Notes: generated by a model from the letters alone, not told the origin. 64,000 nucleotides of DNA from Luteimonas padinae (GCF_014652935.1 NZ_BMZT01000001.1:333328-397327), one strand, 5' to 3'; positions 53,693 to 63,925 are shown, counted from the first letter of the stretch. A program made the numbers and translations.

Positions 53693-54484
53693 ATGGCCGA
53701 ATTTTCGCTCCCCAGGAACTCCAGGGTCCACAAGGGCAAGCACTTTGCGGCGCCGTCGGGTTCGACCCGCGTGCGCCAGTTCAAGGTCTACCGCTGGAGC
53801 CCCGACGACACCGAGAACCCGCGCACCGACACCTACGAGGTCGACCTCGACAAGTGCGGCCCGATGGTTCTCGACGCGCTGATCAAGATCAAGAACGAGG
53901 TCGATCCCACGCTGACCTTCCGCCGGTCGTGCCGCGAGGGCATCTGCGGTTCGTGCGCGATGAACATCGACGGCACCAACACGCTGGCCTGCACCAAGGC
54001 GATCGACGACTGCGGCAAGGGCAAGGGCGAGGTGCCGATCTATCCGCTGCCGCACATGGAGGTGGTCAAGGACCTGGTCCCGGACCTGACACATTTCTAT
54101 GCGCAGTACGCGTCCATCCAGCCCTGGATCCGCACCCAGAGCTCGCCGCCGCCGGACCGCGAGCGGCTGCAGTCGAAGGAGGACCGCGCCAAGCTCGACG
54201 GCCTCTACGAGTGCATCCTCTGCGCCTGCTGCAGCACCTCGTGCCCCAGCTACTGGTGGAACGGCGACCGCTACCTCGGCCCGGCGATCCTGCTGCAGGC
54301 CTACCGCTGGATCGTCGATTCCCGCGACGAGGACACCGGCAAGCGCCTGGACGACCTCGAGGATCCGTTCAAGCTCTACCGCTGCCACACCATCATGAAC
54401 TGCACCCGGACCTGCCCGAAGGGGCTGAACCCCGCCAAGGCGATCGGCTCGATCAAGCAGCTGATGCTGGAGCGCCAGGTCTGA
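53693..54484 (+). CDS. sdhB: Succinate dehydrogenase iron-sulfur subunit
   Basis: Electron transfer from SdhA to quinone via three clusters. 263 residues. [2Fe-2S] cysteines in [12 protein letters not shown]...LAC (about 81-100), [4Fe-4S] in [15 protein letters not shown], and [3Fe-4S] with [20 protein letters not shown] 53693, 13 bases after sdhA. A GC hairpin (54493-54512) separates it from sdhE. Confidence 0.98.
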   Translation: MAEFSLPRNSRVHKGKHFAAPSGSTRVRQFKVYRWSPDDTENPRTDTYEVDLDKCGPMVLDALIKIKNEVDPTLTFRRSCREGICGSCAMNIDGTNTLACTKAIDDCGKGKGEVPIYPLPHMEVVKDLVPDLTHFYAQYASIQPWIRTQSSPPPDRERLQSKEDRAKLDGLYECILCACCSTSCPSYWWNGDRYLGPAILLQAYRWIVDSRDEDTGKRLDDLEDPFKLYRCHTIMNCTRTCPKGLNPAKAIGSIKQLMLERQV

Positions 54485-54492
54485 TCCACGAC

Positions 54493-54512
54493 GCGCCGGC
54501 CACCGCCGGCGC
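54493..54512 (+). other. Intercistronic hairpin between sdhB and sdhE
   Basis: Perfect 8-bp stem GCGCCGGC (54493-54500 with 54505-54512), loop CACC, no U-tract. It may lower expression of sdhE relative to sdhB or protect the upstream mRNA. Confidence 0.4.
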
Positions 54513-54530
54513 GATCGTTCCGGGCACGCG

Positions 54531-54788
54531 ATGACCATGCACGACGACGAGGCCGAGCTCCGCCGCCTGCGCTGGCGCTGCCGCCGCGGCATGCGCGAGC
54601 TCGACCGCCTGCTCGAGCGCTGGCTGGAGCAGGGCTGGCGGGATTCCCCGACGCACGAGCGCGAAACCTTCCTGCGGCTGCTCGACAGCGAGGACGATAG
54701 GCTGTGGAAATGGTTCCTCGGCCACGAACGTCCGGATGACGCCGCACTCGAAGCCCTCGTCCGCAGGATCGCCGCCCTGCCGCATTGA
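54531..54788 (+). CDS. sdhE: FAD assembly factor SdhE
   Basis: Helps attach FAD to SdhA. 85 residues, a five-helix protein. The conserved RGxxE motif is seen as CRRGMRELD (about 17-25), with FLRLLDSEDDRLWKWFLG. ATG 54531, or 54537. Overlaps ygfX by 53 bases. In E. coli the same pair has also been called CptB-CptA, an antitoxin-toxin pair, but the flavinylation role is better supported. Confidence 0.93.
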   Translation: MTMHDDEAELRRLRWRCRRGMRELDRLLERWLEQGWRDSPTHERETFLRLLDSEDDRLWKWFLGHERPDDAALEALVRRIAALPH

Positions 54789-55188
54789 CTGGCGGCCCTC
54801 GCGCTGGCTGCTGGCCGCGCTGCTGGTGCTGGCCGTGCTGGCCCCGCTCGCGGTGCTGGCCAGCGAACTCGCGCGCCCGGCGTCCTGGCTGCTCGCGGCC
54901 GCGGCCCTGATGCACGGCCTGCACCTGGCCTGGCGCGAATGGCGGCGTCCCGCCACCAGCGTGCTCTTCACCGCGGACGGCCGCGTACTGGTCGGGGAAG
55001 TCGAGGCCGACGACGTCCGGCTGCACTGGCGCGGGCCGCTGGCCTTCATGGCCTGGCGCGACCCGGCCGGCCGCCGCATGCGCCTGGCCTGGTGGCCCGA
55101 CACGCTGCCGTCGCAGTGGCGCCGTGAACTCCGGCTGGCCGCGGATCGGTCCTGCACTGCGCGCAGACGGCCATCGGTGGCACCATAG
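54736..55188 (+). CDS. ygfX: YgfX-family membrane protein
   Basis: 150 residues: two hydrophobic segments (about 20-45 and 47-63) and a soluble C-terminal half with LHLAWREWRRP, VLVGEVEADDVRL and MRLAWWPDTLP. YgfX (CptA) partners SdhE in E. coli, where it was reported to disturb FtsZ and MreB. The ATG at 54736 lies inside sdhE; translational coupling is likely. The family link is from order plus layout, since the family is poorly conserved. Confidence 0.75.
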   Translation: MTPHSKPSSAGSPPCRIDWRPSRWLLAALLVLAVLAPLAVLASELARPASWLLAAAALMHGLHLAWREWRRPATSVLFTADGRVLVGEVEADDVRLHWRGPLAFMAWRDPAGRRMRLAWWPDTLPSQWRRELRLAADRSCTARRRPSVAP

Positions 55189-55212
55189 CGGCCTTCGAGC
55201 CGGCGAGACCCG

Positions 55213-56454
55213 ATGTTCAAACCACTGCCTGTCGCCATCGGCCTGCGCTACCTGCGCGCCAAGCGCCGCAACGGCTTCATCTCCTTCATCTCGCTGGCCT
55301 CGATCCTCGGCATCGCCATCGGCGTGACCGCGCTGATCACCACGCTTGCGGTCATGAGCGGCTTCCAGCGCGAGATCCGCGACCGCATGCTGCAGATGAC
55401 GCAACACGCAACGGTCAGCGCCCACGGCGAGCCGATGGCCAACTGGCGCCAGGCGGTGGACGCCGGCAACGCCGACCCGCGCGTGGCCGCCGCCGCGCCC
55501 TACATCTCCACCGAGGCCCTGCTGTCGGGCAAGCGCCGCGAGCCGGCGATGCTGCGCGGCGTGCGCCCCGACGACGAGGCCAAGGTCTCGATCCTCGGCG
55601 AGCGCATGGTCGAGGGCGGCCTCGAGACCCTGACCCCGCGCAGCTACAACATCGTGCTCGGCCGTGAGCTCGCGCTGTGGCTGGGCGTGCGCCTGGGCGA
55701 CAGCGTGGTCGCCACCACCGACTTCCAGGCCACGCCGATGGGCGCGGTGCCGCAGCTCAAGCGCTTCACCGTCAGCGGCATCTTCGAGGCCGGCTACCAG
55801 GACTTCGACCGCGGCCTGGCCGTGGTCAACATCGAAGACCTGCAGCGGCTGCTGCGCATGGGCGACGGCGTCACCGGCGTGCGCCTGCAGATGCACGACA
55901 TGGACCAGGCCTATGCGGTCGCGCGCGATCTGGCGCTGAAGCTGGAAGGCCCGTACATGGTCAGCGACTGGACGATGGAGAACGCGCACCTGTTCCGCGC
56001 GCTCAAGCTCGAGAAGACCATGATCGCGATCCTGCTGTCGCTGATCATCGCCATAGGCGCCTTCAACCTGGTGTCCTCGCAGGTGATGCTGGTGACCGAC
56101 AAGCAGTCCGACATCGCGATCCTGCGCACGCTCGGCCTGACCCCGCGCGGGGTGATGCAGGTGTTCATGGTGCAGGGCACCCTGATCGGCGTGCTGGGCA
56201 CGGTGATGGGCGTGATCGGCGGCGTGCTGCTCACGCTCAACCTCGAGCACATCCTGCGCCTGATCGAGAAGCTCACCGGCGCCGAGCTGATGCCGGCGGA
56301 CGTGTACTACATCACCGGGCTGCCGACCGACCTCAGTCCCCGGGACATCACCATCGTGGCGATCGTCGCGCTGGTCATGGCCTTCCTGGCCACCATCTAT
56401 CCGGCGCGGCGCGCGGCGCGCACGGCGCCGGCGGAGGCGCTGCGCTATGAGTAG
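55213..56454 (+). CDS. lolC: Lipoprotein-releasing ABC permease LolC/LolE
   Basis: Inner-membrane subunit that extracts outer-membrane lipoproteins. 413 residues: helix at about 24-46 ([26 protein letters not shown]), a large periplasmic domain, then three helices (about 275-400) with [21 protein letters not shown], the coupling helix. ATG 55213. The next gene is lolD, overlapping by eight bases. Only one permease is present here, although E. coli has LolC and LolE. Confidence 0.95.
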   Translation: MFKPLPVAIGLRYLRAKRRNGFISFISLASILGIAIGVTALITTLAVMSGFQREIRDRMLQMTQHATVSAHGEPMANWRQAVDAGNADPRVAAAAPYISTEALLSGKRREPAMLRGVRPDDEAKVSILGERMVEGGLETLTPRSYNIVLGRELALWLGVRLGDSVVATTDFQATPMGAVPQLKRFTVSGIFEAGYQDFDRGLAVVNIEDLQRLLRMGDGVTGVRLQMHDMDQAYAVARDLALKLEGPYMVSDWTMENAHLFRALKLEKTMIAILLSLIIAIGAFNLVSSQVMLVTDKQSDIAILRTLGLTPRGVMQVFMVQGTLIGVLGTVMGVIGGVLLTLNLEHILRLIEKLTGAELMPADVYYITGLPTDLSPRDITIVAIVALVMAFLATIYPARRAARTAPAEALRYE

Positions 56455-57196
56455 GACGGCCCTGGGATCCGCCGCGAACGCCGGCGTGGACGCGGCCCGT
56501 CCGGCCGACGAGGTGGTGGGCGCGCACGCCCTCGGCAAGACCTACGCCGAGGGCCGCATGCACACGCCGGTGTTCGACGGCCTGGACCTGACGGTCGCCG
56601 CGGGCGAGACCGTGGCCATCCTCGGCGCCTCGGGCGCGGGCAAGAGCACGCTGCTGCACCTGCTCGGCGGGCTCGACACCCCGACCGCGGGCGAGGTCTA
56701 CGTCGCCGGCCAGCGCATGAGCACGCTGTCCGACGCCGACCGCGGCCGCCTGCGCAACCGCGCGCTCGGCTTCGTCTACCAGTTCCACCACCTGCTGCCC
56801 GAGTTCACCGCGCTGGAGAACGTGATGCTGCCGGTGCTGCTGTCGGGCGCCGGGGTGCCCGATGCCGCGGCGCGCGCGCGCGCGCTGCTGGAAGGCGTCG
56901 GCCTGGGCCACCGCCTCGAGCACAAGCCGGGCGAACTCTCCGGCGGCGAGCGCCAGCGCGCGGCCGTCGCGCGCGCCCTGGTCAACCGTCCCGCCTGCGT
57001 CCTCGGCGACGAGCCCACCGGCAACCTCGACGAGAAGACCGCCGCGACCGTGTTCGAACTGATGCTCGAGCTCAACCGCGCCGAGCGCACCAGCCTGGTC
57101 CTGGTCACCCACGACCGCAGCCTGGCCCGCCGCCTCGACCGCGTGCTCGAACTCCACGAAGGCCGCCTCCGCGAGATCTCCCCCGCGAGCGCCTGA
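56447..57196 (+). CDS. lolD: Lipoprotein-releasing ABC ATPase LolD
   Basis: ATPase of the Lol complex. 249 residues: Walker [10 protein letters not shown] (about 61-69), [26 protein letters not shown]. The first about 30 residues are extra relative to E. coli. [17 protein letters not shown] is a MacB/LolD-type Q-loop. It begins eight bases before the lolC stop. The following 279 bases hold REP copy 6 and no gene. Confidence 0.95.
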   Translation: MSRTALGSAANAGVDAARPADEVVGAHALGKTYAEGRMHTPVFDGLDLTVAAGETVAILGASGAGKSTLLHLLGGLDTPTAGEVYVAGQRMSTLSDADRGRLRNRALGFVYQFHHLLPEFTALENVMLPVLLSGAGVPDAAARARALLEGVGLGHRLEHKPGELSGGERQRAAVARALVNRPACVLGDEPTGNLDEKTAATVFELMLELNRAERTSLVLVTHDRSLARRLDRVLELHEGRLREISPASA

Positions 57197-57235
57197 CCCC
57201 ACGCCATACCCGCCGAAACCCTCGCCGCTCCCCCT

Positions 57236-57470
57236 GTAGGAGCAGCTACAGCTGCGACCCTCACGACCAGGACGCAAACGCACACCGCAGCGGCGGACCC
57301 CTACGCACCACCGCGGCGTCCCCCAATGCTGCCGGGTCCGGCGGTCGCGCAAGCTGCCGGGCATGTTCCCGCGCAGCTTCCATGCAGTCCGCGAAAGTCG
57401 TGCTCCGGAGCGGGGCTGGTTCGACATTGGTGCGTGGGGGTTGGCGTGGTCGCAGCTGTAGCTGCTCCTG
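57236..57470. repeat. REP-like inverted pair with a long spacer, copy 6
   Basis: Forward at 57236-57259, reverse at 57448-57470 (last base pair changed, CTCCTGC for CTCCTAC), 188 bases apart rather than 18-38. It ends six bases before the favoured comEC start. Confidence 0.85.
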
Positions 57471-57475
57471 CGGGT

Positions 57476-59977
57476 GTGGTCCCGACCTCGGGCCAGGTTC
57501 CGGTGGCGGCGTTCGGGGCCGGGACGGCGGCTGCGCTGGTGCTGGGGGCGCTGGCCTGCCTTCGGCTGCCGGCGCTGCCGCACGTGGCCGTGCTTTCCGT
57601 GCTGCTGGTCGCGGGGCTCGTCGGCTGGTGGCGGCTGTGCAGCCATTGGCGCTGGGGCGGGGCGGCGGTCGCGGGCTTCGCCCTCTGCGGCCTTCATGCG
57701 CTGGTGTCGCTTGGCGGCCAGCTGCCGGTGCGGCACGAGCGCGGCGACTTCACCGTGACGGGCCGCATCGTCGGTTTGCCGGAGGCCGAGGCGCGCCGCA
57801 CCCGCTTCCAGTTCCGCGTCCATGACGATCCCGCGCTCCCGGACGTGCTGCGCGGCGCAAAGCTGCGCCTGTCCTGGTACGACAACGAGTGGTCCGACGA
57901 GCCCTCGCGCCGGCACGAGCTGCGGCCCGGTGCCGAGTGGCGCCTGCAGCTGCGCCTGCGTGCGCCGCGCGGGCTGCGCAATCCAGGCGGCTTCGATGCC
58001 GAGCGCCACGCGCTCGCGGAGCGCATCGCGGCCACGGGGTATGTGCGGGAACAGGCGACGGCGCAGAACCTGTCGCCACCGCGTGGGCTCGACGCCTGGC
58101 GTGACCGCGTCGCCGGGCGCATCGCCGCCGCGGTGCCCGGTGGGGCCTCGCGCTACGTGCGCGCGCTCGCGCTGGGCGACACCCGCGCCCTGGCCGACGA
58201 CGACTGGCAGCTGCTGCGTGCGACCGGGCTCACCCACCTGATCGCGATCTCCGGCTTCCACGTCGGCCTGGTCGCGGGCGCGTTCGCGCTGCTGGGAGCG
58301 GCGCTGTGGCGGCTGTTTCCCGCGCTGGCCCACGCCATGCCGCGTCCACAGGCGGCGGCGGTGGCGGCGCTCGCCGGCGCGCTCGCCTATGCGGCCGTCG
58401 CCGGATTCGCCCTGCCCACCGTGCGCACGGTGCTGATGATCGCGGTGGCCGTGGCGGCGCGGCTCGGGCGGCGTCCGCTGAGTGTGTCGGGATCGCTGGC
58501 GCTGGCCGCGATCGCCATCGTCCTGGTCGATCCGCTCGCGCTGCTGTCGGCCGGCTTCTGGCTGAGCTTCGGCGGCGTGGCCTGGCTGCTGTGGTGCCTG
58601 CCCGATGCGGGGCGCAGGCCGCTGCGCGACTTCCTGTCGGCGCAGTGGGTGGCCACGCTGGGGCTGCTGCCGCTGACCGCGATCCTGTTCGGCCAGGCCT
58701 CGCTGGCCGGCCCGCTCGCCAACCTGGTCGCGATTCCGTGGTGGAGCCTGGTGGTGGTGCCGCTGTCGCTGCTGGGCACCGCGCTGGATGCGCTGCATGC
58801 GGGCTGGGGCACCGGCGCCTGGCGCCTGGCCGCGTCGGCGTTCGAGCTGTCGTGGCCGCTGTTCGAGCGCCTGGGGCGCAGTCCGCTCGCCCTGTGGTGG
58901 CTGCCCGAACCGGCCTGGTTCGCGCTGCCGCTGGCGCTGTGCGGCGCATTCTGGCTGCTGCTGCCGCGCGGCGTTCCCGGGCGTCCGCTGGCGCTGCTGC
59001 TCTGGCTGCCACTGCTCTGGCCCGACCGCGACCTGCCGCGCCACGGCGAACTCGATCTGGTGATGTTCGATGTGGGGCAGGGCACGTCGCTGCTGCTGCG
59101 CACTGCCGGCCATGCCACGCTCTACGACATGGGCCCGGCCGTGCGCGACGGCTGGGATGCCGGTGAGCGCGCGGTGGTCCCGGCGCTGCAGGCGCTGGGC
59201 GTGCGCCGCATCGACACCATGGTGGTCAGCCACGCCGACGCCGACCATGCCGGCGGCCTCGACGCCGTGCGCCGCCGCTTTCCCGGTGCGCCGCTGTTCG
59301 CGCCGGCCCGCGCAGGCATCGACGGCACCGCGGACTGCCTCGCCGGCAGCGGCTGGCAGCGCGACGGCGTCAGCTTCCGCTTCCTGCACCCGCCGCTGCA
59401 CTTCCCGTACCTGCGCAACGAGGCCAGTTGCGTCCTGCGCATCGAGACCGCCCACGGCGCGATCCTGCTGCCGGGCGACATCGGCGAGGCGGTGGAGGAG
59501 CGGCTTGCCTGCCGGATCCCGGATGACCTGCCGGCGGACGTGGTGGCGGTGCCGCACCACGGCTCGCGGCATTCCTCGACCGCGGACTTCGTGTCCGCGA
59601 CCCGGGCGCGGCTGGCCCTGGTGTCGGCGGGCCATGGCAACCGCTTCGGCCATCCCGACGCCGGTGCGGTGGCGCGATGGGAGGGGGCCGGGGCCCGCGT
59701 GCTCGGCACGCCGGAGGCGGGTGCGGTGCGGGTGAGGCTGGGGGCGGACGGGCTGGAGGTCGAGGCGGAGCGGCGGCGCAGGCGGCGGCTGTGGGATGCG
59801 GGGGGGCGCGAGGGCGGATCGCGGGCGGCGTCGCTGGCGGTATCCTATGCCCCCTTGTTTCCCCCGCGGGCCCCCCGGCCCCAGGAGTCGATACGTGCTG
59901 GAACTGGTCAAGGCAGGCGGGTGGCCGATGCTGCCCCTGCTGCTGCTGTCGGCGGTGGCGCTGGCGATCATCGTTGA
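57476..59977 (+). CDS. comEC: DNA uptake channel protein ComEC/Rec2
   Basis: Inner-membrane channel for transforming DNA. 833 residues from the GTG at 57476. N-terminal OB/DUF4131 part (to about 150), competence domain with SGFHVGLVAG, many helices (about 200-480), and a C-terminal metallo-beta-lactamase domain (about 510-760) with HADADHAGG, GDIGE and PHHGSRHSST, thought to degrade the second strand. An ATG at 57326 would place the REP copy in the protein (VVAAVAAPAG), so a start after the repeat is preferred; GTG 57503 is another choice. The frame runs 83 bases into exbB, past the usual domain end at about residue 785, through a basic, Gly-rich tail; the real end may be earlier if a base in the G7 run near 59805 is wrong. 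Confidence 0.88.
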   Translation: MVPTSGQVPVAAFGAGTAAALVLGALACLRLPALPHVAVLSVLLVAGLVGWWRLCSHWRWGGAAVAGFALCGLHALVSLGGQLPVRHERGDFTVTGRIVGLPEAEARRTRFQFRVHDDPALPDVLRGAKLRLSWYDNEWSDEPSRRHELRPGAEWRLQLRLRAPRGLRNPGGFDAERHALAERIAATGYVREQATAQNLSPPRGLDAWRDRVAGRIAAAVPGGASRYVRALALGDTRALADDDWQLLRATGLTHLIAISGFHVGLVAGAFALLGAALWRLFPALAHAMPRPQAAAVAALAGALAYAAVAGFALPTVRTVLMIAVAVAARLGRRPLSVSGSLALAAIAIVLVDPLALLSAGFWLSFGGVAWLLWCLPDAGRRPLRDFLSAQWVATLGLLPLTAILFGQASLAGPLANLVAIPWWSLVVVPLSLLGTALDALHAGWGTGAWRLAASAFELSWPLFERLGRSPLALWWLPEPAWFALPLALCGAFWLLLPRGVPGRPLALLLWLPLLWPDRDLPRHGELDLVMFDVGQGTSLLLRTAGHATLYDMGPAVRDGWDAGERAVVPALQALGVRRIDTMVVSHADADHAGGLDAVRRRFPGAPLFAPARAGIDGTADCLAGSGWQRDGVSFRFLHPPLHFPYLRNEASCVLRIETAHGAILLPGDIGEAVEERLACRIPDDLPADVVAVPHHGSRHSSTADFVSATRARLALVSAGHGNRFGHPDAGAVARWEGAGARVLGTPEAGAVRVRLGADGLEVEAERRRRRRLWDAGGREGGSRAASLAVSYAPLFPPRAPRPQESIRAGTGQGRRVADAAPAAAVGGGAGDHR

Positions 59978-60605
59978 ACGGTTCTGGACGCTCCGCCGCA
60001 GCCAGGTGCTGCCTCCTGGCCTCGGCCGCGAGGTGCGCGACTGGGTCGGCCGCGGCAGCCAGCTCGACCCGGCCCACATCGAGTCCCTGCGCGGCAACTC
60101 GCCGCTGGGCACCCTGCTGGCCAGCGTGCTCGACATGCGCCACCACCCGCGCGAGGAGATGCGCGAGCGCGTCGAGGACGTCGGCCGTCACCTCGCGCAC
60201 CGCATGGAGCGCTACCTCAACGCGCTGGGCACGATCGCCGGCATCGGGCCGCTGCTGGGCCTGTTCGGCACCGTGGTCGGCATGATCCAGATGTTCCTCG
60301 GGATCATGGACGTCGGCGTGGGCGACGTGAACGAGCTCGCCGGCGGCATCGGCAAGGCCCTGGTCTGCGCCGCCGCGGGCATGGTGGTGGCGGTGCCGGC
60401 GCTGATGTTCCACCGCTACTTCCGCGGCCGCATCGACGGCTACATCGTCGAGATGGAGCACGAGGCGATCGCGCTGATGGACGCGCTGGATCCGCGCAAC
60501 CGCCGTCCCGCCGCCGCGGCCGCCGCCGCCGGCGCCCCGGTGCAGGGCGGCGCGCACGCCGGCCACACCGGCCACGGCGCCGCTGCGCGCCCGGCCGAGG
60601 CCTGA
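59895..60605 (+). CDS. exbB: MotA/TolQ/ExbB-family proton channel
   Basis: 236 residues, three helices (about 9-29, 110-135, 150-175). GTIAGIGPLLGLFGTVVGMIQMF is the family core and GIGKALVCAAAGMVVAVPALMFHRYF follows. An Ala/Gly/His-rich tail ends the protein. GTG 59895 with AGGAG eight bases upstream. Seven bases from exbD. Uses proton flow to energise TonB-type transport or, here, perhaps the lipid export unit; the target is inferred. Confidence 0.93.
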   Translation: MLELVKAGGWPMLPLLLLSAVALAIIVERFWTLRRSQVLPPGLGREVRDWVGRGSQLDPAHIESLRGNSPLGTLLASVLDMRHHPREEMRERVEDVGRHLAHRMERYLNALGTIAGIGPLLGLFGTVVGMIQMFLGIMDVGVGDVNELAGGIGKALVCAAAGMVVAVPALMFHRYFRGRIDGYIVEMEHEAIALMDALDPRNRRPAAAAAAAGAPVQGGAHAGHTGHGAAARPAEA

Positions 60606-60612
60606 GCCCTAC

Positions 60613-61059
60613 ATGCGCATCCGCGACCGCCGCGCCGAGGACATCCCCGAGATCAACCTCGTGCCGCTGATCGACGTGATCCTGGTGCTGATCATCTTCT
60701 TCGTGGTCACCACCACCTTCGACGCGCGCTCGATGCTGAAGCTCGAACTGCCGCGCGCCGACGCCCGCCCAGCCGACACCGAGCAGCCCGCGCTGAGCGT
60801 GCTGGTCAACGCCGAGGGCCGCTATTTCATCGACGACCGCGAGGCCCTGCGCACCGACGTCGAGTCGATCAAGGCCACGATCCTGGAAGTCGCCGGCGAC
60901 GACCGCGAGCGCCCGGTGCTGCTGCGCGCCGACGCCCGCACGCCGCACCAGGCGGTGGTGACCGCGATGGACGCGCTCGGCCAGCTCGGCTTCCGCCGCG
61001 TCTCGATCGCCACCGCGCCCGAGGCCGGCGCCGCGGCCGTGCAGGGCGCCGCGCAGTGA
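60613..61059 (+). CDS. exbD: ExbD/TolR-family protein
   Basis: 148 residues: short cytoplasmic start, one helix with the proton-bearing Asp (PLIDVILVLIIFF, about 18-30), and a periplasmic domain ending RRVSIATAP. ATG 60613. The msbA start overlaps its stop by four bases (GTGA), showing an operon. Confidence 0.95.
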   Translation: MRIRDRRAEDIPEINLVPLIDVILVLIIFFVVTTTFDARSMLKLELPRADARPADTEQPALSVLVNAEGRYFIDDREALRTDVESIKATILEVAGDDRERPVLLRADARTPHQAVVTAMDALGQLGFRRVSIATAPEAGAAAVQGAAQ

Positions 61060-62924
61060 GCAGCGCGGGCGGGCGCAGGTCGCCGCAGCGCCCCGCCACG
61101 GGGCCCGCCGCCGGCCCTGCAGGGACGACGGCCGACGCCACGGGGCGGCCGGCGGGGTCGGCCCGGCCTGAGGTTGAAGCGTCACCACCATCCGCCTGGC
61201 AGACCTACCGCCGCCTGCTCGGCCACACCGCCAACTACCGCGCGCTGCTGGTCGTCGCCATGATCGGCATGGTGGTCGAGGCCGCCGCCGGCGCGGCCTT
61301 CGTCTGGCTGATGGAGCCGCTCACCAACGAGGGCTTCGTCGATCCGCAGCCGCGGATGGCGCTGATCCTGCCGGCCGCGATCATCGGCCTGTTCCTGCTC
61401 CGCGGCGCCGCCACCTTCTGCACCGACTACGGCATCGCGCGCGTGGGCCGCAGCGTGGTGCGCGACCTGCGCGAGCTGGTGCTGGGCAAGTACCTGCGCC
61501 TGCCCAGCAGCCGCTTCGACACCGAAGCCGTGCCGCAGATGGTCAGCCGCCTCAACTTCGATACCGAGCAGGTCACCCAGGCCAGCGCCGACGCGCTGAA
61601 GATGATCATCGCCGACGGCCTGACCATCGTCTTCCTATTCGGCCTGATGCTGTGGACCAGCGTCAAGGTCACGCTGGCGATGATCCTGATCGCGCCGCTG
61701 ATCGGCGTGGTGGTCTGGTACGTGGGCGGCCGCTACCGGCGCATCAGCCGCGGCATCCAGACCGGCATGGGCGACCTGGCGCACAGCGCCGAGCAGTCGC
61801 TGGCGGCGCAGCAGGACGTCAAGGTGCACGGCGCGCAGGGCTTCGAGCAGTCGCGCTACTCGGCGCTGGCCAACCGCGTGCTGGGCCTGAACATGAAGGT
61901 CGAGGCCACGCGCGCGACCTCGTCGGCGCTGGTGCAGATCCTGGCCGCGACCGCGCTGGCGGCAATCGTCTGGGTCGCGATCCACGAGTCGCTGGCCGGG
62001 CGCCTGAACCCGGGCGAGTTCATCAAGCTCATGACCGCGATGATGGGCATCATCCCGTCGCTGCGCCGGATCACCAACGTGCAGAGCGTGCTCGGCCGCG
62101 GCGTGGCCGCCGCCGAACGCCTGTTCGCGATCCTCGACGACGAGGAGGAGGACGACCGCGGCCGCCACCGCGTGGAGCGCGCGCGCGGCGAGCTGGTGTT
62201 CGACGACGTCGGCCTGCGCTACGCCCGCGGTGACGCCAGCGCGCTGGATGGGGTGAGCTTCCGCGCCGCGCCCGGCACCGTGACCGCCATCGTCGGCCGC
62301 TCGGGCAGCGGCAAGACCAGCCTGGTGCGGCTGGTGCCACGCTTCTACGAGCCGACCTCGGGCCGCATCACCCTCGACGGCGTGCCGCTGGCCGACTACC
62401 CGCTGGCCGACCTGCGCCGGCAGATCGCGCTGGTCGGCCAGCGCGTGGCCCTGTTCGACGACACCGTGGCCGCCAACATCGCCTACGGCATCGACGCGCC
62501 GCGCGAGTCCATCCGCGCCGCCGCCGAGGCCGCCAACGCCTGGGAGTTCATCGAGCGCCTGCCGCAGGGCCTGGACACGCCGATCGGCGAGAACGGCTCG
62601 CTGCTGTCGGGCGGCCAGCGCCAGCGCCTGGCGATCGCACGCGCGATCCTGCGCGACGCGCCCATCCTGATCCTCGACGAGGCCACCGCCGCGCTCGACA
62701 CCGAGTCCGAGCGCCTGGTGCAGGACGCGCTGCAGCGGCTGATGCCCGACCGCACCACGCTGGTCGTCGCGCACCGGCTGTCGACCATCGAGCACGCCGA
62801 CCAGGTGCTGGTGTTCGACCAGGGCCGGATGGTGGAGCAGGGCACGCACCTCGAGCTGCTGGCGCGCGGCGGTCTGTACGCGCACCTGCACGCGATGCAG
62901 TTCCGGGAGGGCGCCGCGCCGTGA
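61056..62924 (+). CDS. msbA: Lipid A export ABC transporter MsbA
   Basis: Flips lipid A-core across the inner membrane. 622 residues; a low-complexity Ala/Gly/Pro head (1-40), six helices (about 60-340), then the ATPase domain: Walker [36 protein letters not shown]. Strongly MsbA-like ([20 protein letters not shown] region; [16 protein letters not shown]). GTG start by overlap with exbD; lpxK follows by another overlap. Confidence 0.93.
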   Translation: MSSAGGRRSPQRPATGPAAGPAGTTADATGRPAGSARPEVEASPPSAWQTYRRLLGHTANYRALLVVAMIGMVVEAAAGAAFVWLMEPLTNEGFVDPQPRMALILPAAIIGLFLLRGAATFCTDYGIARVGRSVVRDLRELVLGKYLRLPSSRFDTEAVPQMVSRLNFDTEQVTQASADALKMIIADGLTIVFLFGLMLWTSVKVTLAMILIAPLIGVVVWYVGGRYRRISRGIQTGMGDLAHSAEQSLAAQQDVKVHGAQGFEQSRYSALANRVLGLNMKVEATRATSSALVQILAATALAAIVWVAIHESLAGRLNPGEFIKLMTAMMGIIPSLRRITNVQSVLGRGVAAAERLFAILDDEEEDDRGRHRVERARGELVFDDVGLRYARGDASALDGVSFRAAPGTVTAIVGRSGSGKTSLVRLVPRFYEPTSGRITLDGVPLADYPLADLRRQIALVGQRVALFDDTVAANIAYGIDAPRESIRAAAEAANAWEFIERLPQGLDTPIGENGSLLSGGQRQRLAIARAILRDAPILILDEATAALDTESERLVQDALQRLMPDRTTLVVAHRLSTIEHADQVLVFDQGRMVEQGTHLELLARGGLYAHLHAMQFREGAAP

Positions 62925-63925
62925 GTCGTCAGGCGCCGAAGTGGTGGTACCAGCCCGGCGCACGCGTGCCGCTGTGGGCGGCCGCGGTCGCGCCGCTGTA
63001 CGCCTCGGCGGTCGCGCTGCGCCGGCGCCTGTACCGCATCGGCCTGCTGCGCCGGCAGTCGCTGAAGGTGCCGGTGCTGGTCGTCGGCAACCTGGTGGCC
63101 GGCGGCAGCGGCAAGACGCCGCTGACCATCGCCATCGTCGAGCGCCTGCGCGCCGAAGGCTGGACGCCCGGCGTCGCTACCCGCGGCTATGGCCGCGTCG
63201 ACGCCTCGAAGGCGCTGTGGGTGGAGGCCGGCACGTCGCCCGGGCAGGCCGGCGACGAGCCCGTGCTGATCGCGCGCCAGTCGGAGGCCCGCGTGCGCGT
63301 GGACCGCGACCGCGTCGCCGCCGCGCGCGCACTGGCCAGGGCCGGCTGCGACATCGTGGTCTGTGACGACGGCCTGCAGCACTACGCGCTGGCGCGCGAC
63401 ATCGAGATCGAGGTGATCGACGGCCGTCGCCGCCACGGCAACGGCCGCCCGATTCCCGCCGGCCCGATGCGCGAGCCGGCCGCGCGCGGCGAAGACTGTG
63501 ACTTCCGCGTGCTCAACGTCGGCAACGACCCGGACCTGGCCGCCGGCTTCGGCGAATGGCCGATGTGGCTGTCGCCCGGCGATGCCGTGCCGCTGGTCGG
63601 CGGCCGCCACCTGCCGCTGTCGGCCTTCGCCGGCCGCCGCGTGCACGCCGTGGCCGGCATCGGCGATCCCGAGCGCTTCTTCGGGATGCTGCGCGCGCTG
63701 GACATCGCGGTGGTGCCGCACGCCTTCCCGGACCACCACGCCTACGTCGCCGACGACCTGCGCTTCGGCAGCGACCTGCCGGTGCTGATGACCGCCAAGG
63801 ACGCGGTGAAGTGCGCCGCCTTCGTCACAGACCGGCACTACGCCGTGCCGGTGCAGGCCGAGCTGCCCGAAGCCTTCTGGGTCGCCCTGCTCGCCAGGCT
63901 CCCCCGCCCCGCCGCCACCCTGTAG
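62921..63925 (+). CDS. lpxK: Tetraacyldisaccharide 4'-kinase
   Basis: Adds the 4'-phosphate to lipid A disaccharide at the inner membrane. 334 residues. N-terminal hydrophobic helix (about 16-35), Walker [13 protein letters not shown] (about 57-68), [25 protein letters not shown] (catalytic Asp), and [12 protein letters not shown] start overlapping msbA. The stop codon TAG is the TAG of a GTAGGAGC repeat head. Confidence 0.95.
   Translation: MSRQAPKWWYQPGARVPLWAAAVAPLYASAVALRRRLYRIGLLRRQSLKVPVLVVGNLVAGGSGKTPLTIAIVERLRAEGWTPGVATRGYGRVDASKALWVEAGTSPGQAGDEPVLIARQSEARVRVDRDRVAAARALARAGCDIVVCDDGLQHYALARDIEIEVIDGRRRHGNGRPIPAGPMREPAARGEDCDFRVLNVGNDPDLAAGFGEWPMWLSPGDAVPLVGGRHLPLSAFAGRRVHAVAGIGDPERFFGMLRALDIAVVPHAFPDHHAYVADDLRFGSDLPVLMTAKDAVKCAAFVTDRHYAVPVQAELPEAFWVALLARLPRPAATL

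Noticed and set aside
56375..60136. 3.7-kb reverse frame opposite lolD and comEC
   Set aside because: Low-complexity Arg/Gln/His/Pro translation antisense to well-identified genes.
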